A stretch of 64,000 nt of DNA from Polyangium fumosum (GTDB lineage Bacteria; Myxococcota_A; Polyangia; Polyangiales; Polyangiaceae). Position 1 is the first letter of the stretch. The number at the start of each line of letters is the position of its first letter. The stretch is taken from NCBI RefSeq assembly GCF_005144585.1, contig NZ_SSMQ01000001.1:434001-498000 (forward strand), in the 5' to 3' direction. The notes under the pieces were generated by a model that was not told the origin of the DNA, made no database searches, and saw nothing but the letters and a program-made list of their open reading frames with translations. Shown piece after piece: positions 25,241-33,667 of the stretch. Both the position numbers and the translations under genes were made by a program.

Positions 25241-26746
25241 TCAGGCGCCACGCACGAAACGCAATGTTTTCCCCGGTCGAAGCCGCGCGAGCGCGCCGAG
25301 CGACGCGCGGCGAACGACGGCGAGGACCGGATAACCACCCGTCGTCGGATGATCCGGCCCGAGCACGATGGGCGTGCCGTCTGTCGTGACCTGCACGGCG
25401 CCCCGGAGCATGGGAATGGGCAGCGCGAGATCGGGTCGATCCCGCGGGATGCTCGCGCCTTCGAGCCTTTGCCCGACGCGATCGCCGAGCCGCGAGACGG
25501 TGAACGTGGACGCGAGGAGCACGTCGAGCGCGTCCGCGGGAAAACGGCTCCGGTGCGGGCCTTCGTCGATTGCAATCGTGGCCATTGCGTCGTCCGCGGG
25601 CGGAGCGGAAGGGCGCGAAGGCTGCGCGGTGGCTCGATCGGAATCACCCACGGGCACGATGTCCCGCCGCCGGAGCGCGCGTCCATTCGCGCCGCCGAGC
25701 CGCGCCACGAGCAAGGTCGCCCGCGCGCCGAGCGCCGGCGGCACGTCCATTCCGCCGCGCGCCGCGAGGTACCGGACGGCGCGCGGGCCTTCCTCGACAC
25801 GGAACGAATCTCCATCTGCGAGATGAACGGGCGCCGCGCCGTCCACCGAAATCCACACGTCGCCCCGGGCCCGCACGAGCAGCGCGCCGAGCGGCACCTC
25901 GATCGCCGCTGCATCGGGCGTATTGCCGACGGCCTCGTTCGCGGCCGCGTGTGTCTCCGGATCGAGCGGCCCCGAAGGCGGGAGACCCCGCGCGAGTTGC
26001 CCCGCGCGTCCCCCGTCCTGCACCGTCGCGCACGCCGGCGCGGCTTCGATGACGAGGGCCCGCGTCGATGGTTCCTTGGGGACAACCTCTTTCCGCGCGG
26101 GCCCCACTTCCCCTGCCGCCACCGGCTCGAACCGCAGCCGATCCCCCGGCGCGAGCAACATCGGCGGATCACGGCTGGGATCAAAGAGCGCCACCCCGTG
26201 CGCGCGGCCGAGCAGGTTCCAGCCTCCGGGCGAATCAAAAGGATAGATTCCTGTGAAACTCCCCGCGATGCCGACGCTGCCCGCCGGCACGCGGGGGCGA
26301 GGGGAGGCGCGGCGCGGCAACACCAGCCGCGGATCGATGGGCCCGCAATACCCGAATCCCGGCAAGAACCCGACGAGCTCGACCGTCACTTCGCGCGCTG
26401 CATGGAGGCGCATGACCGCTTCTTTCGAGACGCCGAGCGCGGCCGCGACCGCTTCCAGATCCGGCCCGTCGTACACCACGGGGACCACGTGCGTGCGTCC
26501 GGGCACGTGCGCGCGCGCCGCGCCGGACGTCGCGGCCGCGATCGCCTGGACAACCTCGTCCGACCACGCGACGTTTGCCACGACGACCACGCCGCCGCCC
26601 ACCACCACGTCGCTCCCCGGAAACACCTCGCGCAGGGCCGCTGCCGCCGCGTGCGTTCGCGCGGCGCGATCCGGGGCATTCTCCACGCCGAGGTCGACGT
26701 ACACCGCCGATTCCCCGTACGGCAGGACCGCCGCTTCGCCGCTCAC
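25241..26746 (-). CDS. pxpBC: 5-oxoprolinase subunits PxpB and PxpC fused
   Basis: 501 residues, GTG start overlapping the pxpA stop (GTGA, 26743-26746). Residues 1-225 are the PxpB/allophanate hydrolase subunit 1-type domain: GESAVYVDLG at the start, HVVPVVYDGPDLEAVAAALG, and VGFLPGFGYCGPIDPRL with GSVGIAGSFTGIYPFDSPGGWNLLGR. Residues 240-501 are the PxpC (AHS2) domain: VQDGGRAGQLARGLPPSGPLDP, with GPDHPTTGGYPVLAVV. The two are separate genes in E. coli and B. subtilis. With PxpA they form the ATP-dependent 5-oxoprolinase that recycles pyroglutamate to glutamate. Confidence 0.92.
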   Translation of the reverse strand: MSGEAAVLPYGESAVYVDLGVENAPDRAARTHAAAAALREVFPGSDVVVGGGVVVVANVAWSDEVVQAIAAATSGAARAHVPGRTHVVPVVYDGPDLEAVAAALGVSKEAVMRLHAAREVTVELVGFLPGFGYCGPIDPRLVLPRRASPRPRVPAGSVGIAGSFTGIYPFDSPGGWNLLGRAHGVALFDPSRDPPMLLAPGDRLRFEPVAAGEVGPARKEVVPKEPSTRALVIEAAPACATVQDGGRAGQLARGLPPSGPLDPETHAAANEAVGNTPDAAAIEVPLGALLVRARGDVWISVDGAAPVHLADGDSFRVEEGPRAVRYLAARGGMDVPPALGARATLLVARLGGANGRALRRRDIVPVGDSDRATAQPSRPSAPPADDAMATIAIDEGPHRSRFPADALDVLLASTFTVSRLGDRVGQRLEGASIPRDRPDLALPIPMLRGAVQVTTDGTPIVLGPDHPTTGGYPVLAVVRRASLGALARLRPGKTLRFVRGA

Positions 26747-27453
26747 GCGCGCCCCTGCGATTCGAGGTGTCCCGCCGACACGAGCGCGTCGCGCACCGCC
26801 CGCGCAATCGTGAGCGCGCCGGGCGTATCGCCGTGCACGCAAAGCGTCTCGAACGTGCCCGCGCCCGCGAGGCGGCAGGCCTGCGCCCGCGCCGCCGCCG
26901 GATCCGTGATCAACGCGCCTTCTTGCGTGCGTGGCACGAGCTTCCCATCCGGCCCGTACGCCCGATCGGCGAACCCCTCCCGCACATAAGCGCGCCCCTG
27001 CGCCGCCGCGAGCCGGGCGAGCGCGCCCTCGGGCGGACCCACGAGCGCGACCGGAATACCGAGCGCCGCGTCGATTCCCTCGAGCACGGCCGCCGCGATC
27101 GCCGGATCCCGCGCCGCGTCGTGATAAAGCGCGCCGTGTGGCTTCACGGCCTCGACCGGAATGCCCACCCGCCGCGCCACCCGGGCGAGCGCCTCGACCT
27201 GCGTCCGCACCGACGCCGCGAGCTCCGCGCTCGGCATCCCCACGCTCGTCCGGCCAAACCCGGCGCGGTCTGGGTACGAGGGATGCGCGGCGAGCCGGGC
27301 GCCTGCCTGGCGCGCGAGCGCGCACGCCCGCTCCATCGAGGCCTCGTCGCCCGCGTGCCCGCCGCATGCGACGTTGACCATCGTCGCGATCGAATAAAGC
27401 TCCTCGGGCTCGCCCGGTAGCTCCCCGAGGTCCACGTTCAGCGATACGGCCAT
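26743..27453 (-). CDS. pxpA: 5-oxoprolinase subunit A (LamB/YcsF family)
   Basis: 236 residues, MAVSLNVDLGELPGEPEELY at the start. Family signatures NVACGGHAGD, HPSYPDRAGFGR, VKPHGALYHD, EGFADRAYGPDGKLVPRTQEGALI and LCVHGDTPGAL are all present. Works with the PxpBC fusion encoded directly downstream. The lipoprotein gene at 27474 lies only 20 bases upstream on the same strand and may be cotranscribed. Confidence 0.95.
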   Translation of the reverse strand: MAVSLNVDLGELPGEPEELYSIATMVNVACGGHAGDEASMERACALARQAGARLAAHPSYPDRAGFGRTSVGMPSAELAASVRTQVEALARVARRVGIPVEAVKPHGALYHDAARDPAIAAAVLEGIDAALGIPVALVGPPEGALARLAAAQGRAYVREGFADRAYGPDGKLVPRTQEGALITDPAAARAQACRLAGAGTFETLCVHGDTPGALTIARAVRDALVSAGHLESQGRA

Positions 27454-27473
27454 GACGCCCTCACCCTGCCATT

Positions 27474-28529
27474 CTAGGGATCCGACCGTACCACGGTCCA
27501 CGTGAGCGCGTGCCAGAACGCGCCCGCCGCAATGCCCGGCTGCGCGCCCACCGCGACGAACGTGAACGCCCGCCCGTCCTCGAAATCGGCCTGCGTGAGG
27601 CCGCCCCGCGCGAGGGCCGCATCGAGCGGCGACGCCGAGGTCTTCACGAACTGCCCCGGCACGAACGTGAGGATCTCCGTCTGCGCGATCGATCCCAATT
27701 CGAACCGCGCGACCTGCCGGAACGGCGGAAACGGCCCGACGGCGCCCGCCGTGAGCGAGGGCGCGACCTGCTGCGGCATTCCGCCCTCGGTCCCGGGCAC
27801 GAGCCGCACGTCGACGGAAGGCATCGGCTGCGCTGCATGCGCAGCCTGGAGCGAGAGATGGCCCTCCGCCGTCACGCGCGACATGGCCGCCGCGAGGAGG
27901 CCCGGATTCGGTGCGTTCGCCGAATACGTCGGGCCACAGGCTTCTCGTTCGAGCGGATCGGTATGGCCCGGCCCGCCGACGCAGCCCGTCGGCACGAGCA
28001 GGAGGCTCCGCTTGGCGACGAACGCCGACGCCGGGATCACGGCGACCGGCGCGACCACGACGCCCGCCGGCGTATTGCCCTCGGTGAGCGTCGCGCACCC
28101 GAGATCCTTGGTTTTCGTGAGATCCCCGGCGATGACGTACAGATACACGTCCTCGTCCGCGGGCAAGAGCATCGCCGGATCCACCCGCGCGGCCGCCGCA
28201 AACGCGAGCCCTGCCGGGTCGGCCGGATAAGGCGCGGGATCCCCGCCGTCGGGGTAGGGGACGAAGCAGAGCCGGATCGCCTCGTGATCGTTCACGCCAT
28301 TGACGATCGTGAGCACGGGCGGCGCATCGGGCTCGGGCACGACCTCGCCGCCGCCCGCGCCGCCCGCGCCGCCGCCGCCCGCGCCGCTCGACGACGACGC
28401 GCTCGAAGAGGCGCTCGTCGTGGGCGGGAGCGGGGCGTCCGTGCCCTCGGCGCAGCCTGCTTCGAGGCCAAACACGAGGGGCACGAGGGCGGCGAGGAGG
28501 ATCTTTGTCTGGCGAGGAAGGGCGGTCAT
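27474..28529 (-). CDS. Predicted lipoprotein, function unknown
   Basis: 351 residues. Signal ending GLEAGC (Cys26), Ser/Gly linker (TTSASSSASSSSGAGGGGAGG), then a domain with strand-rich blocks (LTIVNGVNDHEAIRLCFVPY, DEDVYLYVIAGDLTKTKDLGC, KRSLLLVPTGCVGGPGHTD, FELGSIAQTEILTFVPGQFV, ALTWTVVRSDP). Resembles the DUF4397-like extracellular domains found in Polyangiales lipoproteins, though I cannot confirm this. Surface-located by prediction. Confidence 0.78.
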   Translation of the reverse strand: MTALPRQTKILLAALVPLVFGLEAGCAEGTDAPLPPTTSASSSASSSSGAGGGGAGGAGGGEVVPEPDAPPVLTIVNGVNDHEAIRLCFVPYPDGGDPAPYPADPAGLAFAAAARVDPAMLLPADEDVYLYVIAGDLTKTKDLGCATLTEGNTPAGVVVAPVAVIPASAFVAKRSLLLVPTGCVGGPGHTDPLEREACGPTYSANAPNPGLLAAAMSRVTAEGHLSLQAAHAAQPMPSVDVRLVPGTEGGMPQQVAPSLTAGAVGPFPPFRQVARFELGSIAQTEILTFVPGQFVKTSASPLDAALARGGLTQADFEDGRAFTFVAVGAQPGIAAGAFWHALTWTVVRSDP

Positions 28530-28557
28530 GCGCCGAGTTTAGCGCGCGCCGGGGGAT

Positions 28558-30594
28558 TCAGCGTCGGATCGAGTAGACGAAGCTCGCCTTGGGCTGCCGG
28601 AGCCATCGCTCGGTGATCGTCTTCTTGAGATCCGCGTACGCGCCGGGCGCATCCACGTATTTCGCGACGAGCGCCTCGGCGCCGGGTTTGTCGCCGCTGC
28701 CCTTGATTTTCGCCACGATCCCCATGAGCTTCTTGCTCGCGGCCGGGAACGCGTCGAGCTTGACCGCGAAGCAGCCCGCGTCCGTGCCATTTTGCGCTTT
28801 TTCGCCTGCGTTCCAGGTGAGGACGCCCTCGTCGAGCAAAAAGCCCACCTGGATCGCCGCGAGTTGGCTGTAGTTCAGCGGGTGCTTGGCCTCGTCGTAC
28901 ATCCCGCGCGAGATGTGGCCGAAGGCCCAGGCGATGTCCCGCACGTGCGCGAAGTTCGCCTTGTTCTTGTCGATCGTGCCCCGCTCGACGAGCCAATCCG
29001 TGAAATAAAGCGCCGCCGATTGCGCCTTCAGCTCCTCCAGCGTGCTCGCGAGCGGCCCGCCGAAGATCTCGCTGTCGATCTTGCCGTTCACCGCATACTG
29101 GTGCGAAGGCCCGAGGTTGTGCGCAGCCTCGTGCAGGACCGTGCTCATGAGCTGCGGCCCCGGGTCGTCCGTGTACGAGGCCATCGTCGCGCCGCAGAAC
29201 AACGACGCCGCGAGCCCCCGCTGCGAGGCGATGCTGTCCGGGTCGGTATAAAAATTCGTCATCGCGACCGTGCGGCCGCGCCCCTCGTTGCCCACGGGGC
29301 CGAAGTTCGGCAGGCTCTGGCCGATCGTCGCGCCAAACGCGTCCCGCGAATCGCCCGCGTTCAAGATGACCGTGATGAAATCGGGCAGCTTGAAGGACAC
29401 CTTCTGCGCCGTATACGGCGGCCCGGCGAGCGCCGCGAGCGCCTGCTCCATGTCCTGCTTCAGCGGATCGAGCTTCTCCTTCCATTCGATCGATCCCTGG
29501 TCGATCCGCGCGAAGCTCACGTGGAAGCCCGCCTTCTCGCTGCACGGCTCGAAATACGTCTCGTCCGGGCCGATGCGCAGGTACCATTTCGAGTTGAACG
29601 TGCTCATCCGCGCCCAGGCCTCGTCCGCCTCGAACCAGCTCCCGTCCCGGAACGCCTTCGCGGCAGCACGCAGATACGCCTGGAACGAGGCCTCGTCCGG
29701 ATTCGTGATCGCCTCGGCCGCCGCGTCGAGCTCACGCGCCACGGCCTGCATGTCGTTCTCGTAGGCCCGCTGGTACGGCACGGGCTTGAGCGCGTCGCCC
29801 TCGCCCGTCACCACGACGAACGGATTCATGAGCGCGCGGGCATCCGGGCGCGCGGCGAGCGTTTTGCAGAAATCGGGCTTCGATTGCAATTCGGCGGGAT
29901 AAAGCCCCGAGGGGACGCGCTTCTCTTCGCCCGGCGCCCGCGGGATCGCGTAACAATTGACGTCGCCCTTCGTGGGCGGCGCCTCGCATTGCGGGCCCTG
30001 GTTCCGGTAGAAGAGCCGCCGGCTCGCCGGATCGTCTGCGGGGACCTTCGACGCGAGCGAGAGCGTGCCTGTCTGCTTCTGGTAGAGCTTCTCGACGAGC
30101 CGCGCCGCCGCGAGCACGTGGTTCACGATCGCCCGATCCTCGTCGGTCGCAGCGCTGCCGCGGAAATCCGAGGCGACGAGCGTGGGCCGGCCCGCGTCGA
30201 GCTCGCGCAGGACGGCCTTGCGGCGCTCGACCTCGCCGGGCGCGAGGCCCGCGAACTTCGGACCGTTCTTCACGAAGTCCACGATCGAGGCGTACGCGCT
30301 GCCGAACGTCGGGTTGAAGGCGCCGGACGAGACCCAGGAGGACTCCTCCGTGGGCGCGGCGGCCCAGAGCACCGCGAGCTCGCTCGGATCGAGCGTGCCG
30401 TCGCGATCGGCATCCTCGGTCCAGAAGAGCGGTAGATCGAGGGCGACCGCAGCACGATTGAAGTCCGCGCGAGGCACCGCATCGAACGTGGCCAGCCAGA
30501 CCCCGTCCGGCGAGACGGCCGGCGGCGCGCCGCCGCACGAGGCAGAGAGCGCGAGGACCCACGGAAACGCGAGGCGAGGCCAGGAAAAACGCAT
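28558..30594 (-). CDS. Lipoprotein metallopeptidase, M49-like (HExxH)
   Basis: 678 residues. Start chosen at MRFSWPRLAFPWVLALSASC, a lipoprotein signal. An EF-hand-like loop DADRDGTLDPSE is near residue 55. The zinc motif HEAAHNLGPSHQY is at His488-His492, and 30 residues on comes EELKAQ (Glu520/521), where dipeptidyl-peptidase III-type enzymes have their third ligand (EExxA). The segment AFGHISRGMYDEAKHPLNYSQLAAIQVGFLLDEG also fits that fold. Probably an outer-surface peptidase; the M49 assignment is by motif only. Confidence 0.75.
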   Translation of the reverse strand: MRFSWPRLAFPWVLALSASCGGAPPAVSPDGVWLATFDAVPRADFNRAAVALDLPLFWTEDADRDGTLDPSELAVLWAAAPTEESSWVSSGAFNPTFGSAYASIVDFVKNGPKFAGLAPGEVERRKAVLRELDAGRPTLVASDFRGSAATDEDRAIVNHVLAAARLVEKLYQKQTGTLSLASKVPADDPASRRLFYRNQGPQCEAPPTKGDVNCYAIPRAPGEEKRVPSGLYPAELQSKPDFCKTLAARPDARALMNPFVVVTGEGDALKPVPYQRAYENDMQAVARELDAAAEAITNPDEASFQAYLRAAAKAFRDGSWFEADEAWARMSTFNSKWYLRIGPDETYFEPCSEKAGFHVSFARIDQGSIEWKEKLDPLKQDMEQALAALAGPPYTAQKVSFKLPDFITVILNAGDSRDAFGATIGQSLPNFGPVGNEGRGRTVAMTNFYTDPDSIASQRGLAASLFCGATMASYTDDPGPQLMSTVLHEAAHNLGPSHQYAVNGKIDSEIFGGPLASTLEELKAQSAALYFTDWLVERGTIDKNKANFAHVRDIAWAFGHISRGMYDEAKHPLNYSQLAAIQVGFLLDEGVLTWNAGEKAQNGTDAGCFAVKLDAFPAASKKLMGIVAKIKGSGDKPGAEALVAKYVDAPGAYADLKKTITERWLRQPKASFVYSIRR

Positions 30595-30641
30595 GCGCCC
30601 TTCTATCACGAGGGGCCCGGAAGTAGGCTTCCCAAAGCCCC

Positions 30642-31823
30642 GTGACCGCACGTGATTCGAAGACGCTCCGCCTCACCCGTTCCGCCGCCGCCTCCGTTCG
30701 TCGAGGTCATCCCTGGGTGTTTCGAGAAGGCCTCGCCCGGCCGCCGAAGCTCGACTCGGGCACGGCCGTCTCGCTCGCGAGCGAGGAGGGCGAGCCGCTC
30801 GGCGTGGGCCTCTGGGACGAGTCCTCCCCCATCGCCGTGCGCGTCTTCGGCAAGAGCGGGCGCCTCGACGAGCGCGCGTTGCTCGAGCGGATCGAACGCG
30901 CCTTCGCCCGCCGCGAGGCGTTCGTCGGGCCTGACACCGACGCCTACCGCCTCTGCAACGGCGAAGGCGACCACGTGCCCGGCCTCGTGATCGACAGGTA
31001 CGCGCACGTCGCGATCGTCCGCCTCGACGGCGATCACCTCGACCCCTGGATCGAAAAGCTCGCGCCGAAGATCGCGCGCGTCCTCGCCGGGCGCGGCGTG
31101 CGCAGCGTCGCGCTCCGCCGCGCCCGCGACGAGGCCGGCGATCGTCGCATCCGCCCGCTCGCAGGCGAGGAGCCCGAGGACCGCGTGATCGTGCGCGAGA
31201 ACGGGATGGCGATGGAGGTCGACCTCGCGCACGGGCAGAAGACGGGCGCGTTCCTCGATCAACGCGACAACCGCGCCCGCGTCCGCGCGTTCGGCTCGCG
31301 CCGCGCCCGCGCGCTGAACCTCTACAGCTACGCGGGCGGCTTCTCGGTCGCGGCCGCGCTCGGCGGCGCCGCGCACGTGACCTCGGTCGACGTCGCCGCC
31401 GCCGCGCACGCGACCGCGCAACGCTCGTTCCGCGCGAACGGGCTCGACCCGGCGAAACACGCGTTCGTCACGGCGGACGCCTTCGCCTTCCTCGAAGCGG
31501 CAGCGCGACGCGGCGACAAGTTCGACCTCATCGTGTCGGATCCGCCGAGCTTCGCGCCGAACGAGCGGACGAAGCCGCGCGCGCTCACCGCGTACCGCAA
31601 GCTCCACGGCGCGCTCGCGAAGGTGCTCGCCCCGGGCGGGCTGCTCTGCGCGGCGTCGTGTTCGAGCCACGTGTCGGCCGAGGACTTCCTCGACACGCTC
31701 GACGACGCCGCGCTCGGTCGCGACGATCTCTCGCTCGTGGCCATGCACGGACAGCCGCCCGATCACCCGACGCTGCCTGCGTGGTTCGAAGGCCGGTACT
31801 TGAAGTTCGCCGTCCTCGCCTGA
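30642..31823 (+). CDS. RlmI-type class I rRNA methyltransferase
   Basis: 393 residues: N-terminal PUA-like domain (LTRSAAASVRRGHPWVFREGL), an EEHD-type middle domain (YRLCNGEGDHVPGLVIDRY), and a C-terminal Rossmann methyltransferase with SAM motif LNLYSYAGGFSVAAALGGAAHVTSVD, the motif FDLIVSDPPSFAPN and the cysteine-bearing ASCSSHVS. Same architecture as RlmI (23S rRNA m5C1962). Divergent from the metallopeptidase gene. The exact site cannot be decided from sequence. Confidence 0.88.
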   Translation: MTARDSKTLRLTRSAAASVRRGHPWVFREGLARPPKLDSGTAVSLASEEGEPLGVGLWDESSPIAVRVFGKSGRLDERALLERIERAFARREAFVGPDTDAYRLCNGEGDHVPGLVIDRYAHVAIVRLDGDHLDPWIEKLAPKIARVLAGRGVRSVALRRARDEAGDRRIRPLAGEEPEDRVIVRENGMAMEVDLAHGQKTGAFLDQRDNRARVRAFGSRRARALNLYSYAGGFSVAAALGGAAHVTSVDVAAAAHATAQRSFRANGLDPAKHAFVTADAFAFLEAAARRGDKFDLIVSDPPSFAPNERTKPRALTAYRKLHGALAKVLAPGGLLCAASCSSHVSAEDFLDTLDDAALGRDDLSLVAMHGQPPDHPTLPAWFEGRYLKFAVLA

Positions 31824-31843
31824 GGGTTCGTCCGCGCGAACCC
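31824..31843. terminator. Hairpin after the methyltransferase stop
   Basis: GGGTTCG and CGAACCC separated by 6 bases, starting directly after the TGA at 31821-31823. Lies between convergent genes. No T-run, so a factor-dependent or simple stabilising hairpin is as likely. Confidence 0.4.
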
Positions 31844-31872
31844 GTTGGGCGTGAAACGATCAGGCGCGCCGA

Positions 31873-33537
31873 TCAGAAGCCGGGGTCACGCACGCTGGGC
31901 AGGTTGTCCTGGCCGCCCGGCTTCGGGGTGCCGGTGCTCTTCGTGCTCGGCGATTTCGTGGTGCCGGCCCCGGTGGTCGTGGTCGTGGCCTTCGTCGTCG
32001 CGCCGCCCTGGTTGTGCGTCGCGGGGGGCACGGCGGCGCTCGTCGAGGGCGCGGCGCTCGTGACGGGCGAGGGGAGGGGGGTCGGCGTGGGCGCAGGTGT
32101 GGTCGCCGCGGGCGCCATCGTGGTGACGGAAGGTTGCGTCGCGGGCTCGGGCGTCGTCGAGCCTTGCGAGAAGGCGAGGACCGCGCCGCCGATCGCGAGC
32201 ACGCCGATCGCGCCGAACACCACGGCGAGCTTCTTCTTTCCGCCTCCCGTAAAGGCCGCGATGTCGTCGTCGACGTCGGCGACGATCGCGGCCGCCGTCG
32301 GCGACGAGGGCGCGCCTTGCGCGTGGAGCGTGCCGGGCACGAGGCTCGCGCGGCCGTGCGCGATCGTGGCGATGTCGGGCATCGATCCGGGCGGCGGCGG
32401 GATCGACTGCAGGCCCGGCGGGATCGTGGGCATACGATTGCCGAGCAGCCCCGGCGGGATCGTCCCTCCGTTCGCCCGCGCCTGCGCGAGGAGCGCGGCG
32501 CGTTGCGCCTTGAGCTGCTCGCGTTGCTCGGCGCGCTCGTCGGCGACCTTGAGGCCATCCCGAATCGCCGCGCGGCGCTTGTCGGCGCGCTCGCCGAGCA
32601 TGGACCTGACGAACGCGACCACGTCCTCGTCGGGCTGCCCTGCGAGCTTGAGCTCCGCGATCCCACGATCGAGCGCGCGCGCGAACTCGGCCATCGACGG
32701 GTAGCGTTTGTCGGCCTCCTTCTCGAGCGCCTTCATGACGATCTCGTTCAGGAGCGTCGGGCAGTTCGGCATCGCCGAGAGCAACGACGGCGCCGGCTCT
32801 TTGTCGCAGATCCGTCGCAGCGTGATCATGTCGTTGTCCCCGCGGAACGGGTGCTTCGAGGCGAGGAGCTGGTAGAGCACGATGCCGAGCGCGAAGACGT
32901 CCGTGCGGCGATCCACGGCCCTTCCGAGCGCTTGTTCGGGCGACATGAACGGCACCTTGCCCTTGAGCTGGCCGTCCTTCGTCGCGCCCGTATCCGAGAC
33001 CGCCGTGGCCTTGGCCACGCCGAAGTCCACGATCTTCACGACGCCGTCGTACGTGACGAGGATGTTCTGCGGCGAGACGTCGCGGTGCACGAGCCCCACG
33101 AGCTCGCCGGCTTCGTTCTGCAGCTCGTGCGCGGCATGCAGGCCGAGCGCGGCGTTGAGGCAGACGCGGAGCGCGATGAGCATCGGGACGCCGCCCTTCT
33201 GCCGGGCCGCGCGCGCGAGCTGGCTGAGCGGCTCGCCGTCGATCCACTCCATCACGATGTAGATCAGCCCGTCCTGCTCGCCGAGATCGAGGATCTCGCA
33301 GACGTGCGGGTGGCGGATGCGCGAGGCGAGGCCCGCCTCCGCGAGGAACATGTCCTCGAACTGCGGATCCTGCGACAGCTCGGGCAGCATCGTCTTGACC
33401 GCGACGATCTTCTGAAAGCCGCGCGTGCCCTTCATGCGCGCGGCCCACACGACGGCCATGCCGCCCTGCGCAATCGGCACGAGCAGCTCGTAGCGCCCCA
33501 GCGTATGCCCCGCCCCCACGTCCCCGAGCGAGCTCAT
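31873..33537 (-). CDS. Ser/Thr protein kinase with Pro/Thr-rich extracytoplasmic tail
   Basis: 554 residues from the ATG at 33537. Kinase domain 15-290: loop PIAQGGMAVVWAA, Lys48 (VAVKTM), HRDVSPQN (Asp153; the Ser in place of the usual Lys is common in myxobacterial kinases), DFG 171-173, FMSPEQ. A charged helical linker (RAEQREQLKAQRAALLAQAR), Pro-rich segment, one span at about 438-460 (KLAVVFGAIGVLAIGGAVLAF), and a Thr/Pro/Ser-rich C-terminus follow. Predicted active, bitopic. Signal unknown. Confidence 0.92.
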   Translation of the reverse strand: MSSLGDVGAGHTLGRYELLVPIAQGGMAVVWAARMKGTRGFQKIVAVKTMLPELSQDPQFEDMFLAEAGLASRIRHPHVCEILDLGEQDGLIYIVMEWIDGEPLSQLARAARQKGGVPMLIALRVCLNAALGLHAAHELQNEAGELVGLVHRDVSPQNILVTYDGVVKIVDFGVAKATAVSDTGATKDGQLKGKVPFMSPEQALGRAVDRRTDVFALGIVLYQLLASKHPFRGDNDMITLRRICDKEPAPSLLSAMPNCPTLLNEIVMKALEKEADKRYPSMAEFARALDRGIAELKLAGQPDEDVVAFVRSMLGERADKRRAAIRDGLKVADERAEQREQLKAQRAALLAQARANGGTIPPGLLGNRMPTIPPGLQSIPPPPGSMPDIATIAHGRASLVPGTLHAQGAPSSPTAAAIVADVDDDIAAFTGGGKKKLAVVFGAIGVLAIGGAVLAFSQGSTTPEPATQPSVTTMAPAATTPAPTPTPLPSPVTSAAPSTSAAVPPATHNQGGATTKATTTTTGAGTTKSPSTKSTGTPKPGGQDNLPSVRDPGF

Positions 33538-33667
33538 GCGTCCCCCCTCAAAGCCCCGCGCGCGCACAAAACGCGGCCGTCCAAGCTCCTCGCCCGGTCT
33601 CGCAGCTCGTACCTCGCCGGACCCTGCACGATGTCGTCCGTCAGGATCGCAGAAGGACGGCCAAGCC

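Noticed and set aside
25169-26989. 606-codon plus-strand frame
   Set aside because: Antisense of the pxpBC fusion and pxpA, which carry clear family motifs.
31873-33537. Second pseudokinase (HRDVSPQN lacks the usual Lys)
   Set aside because: Ser at that position is frequent in active myxobacterial kinases; Lys48, Asp153 and DFG are intact.
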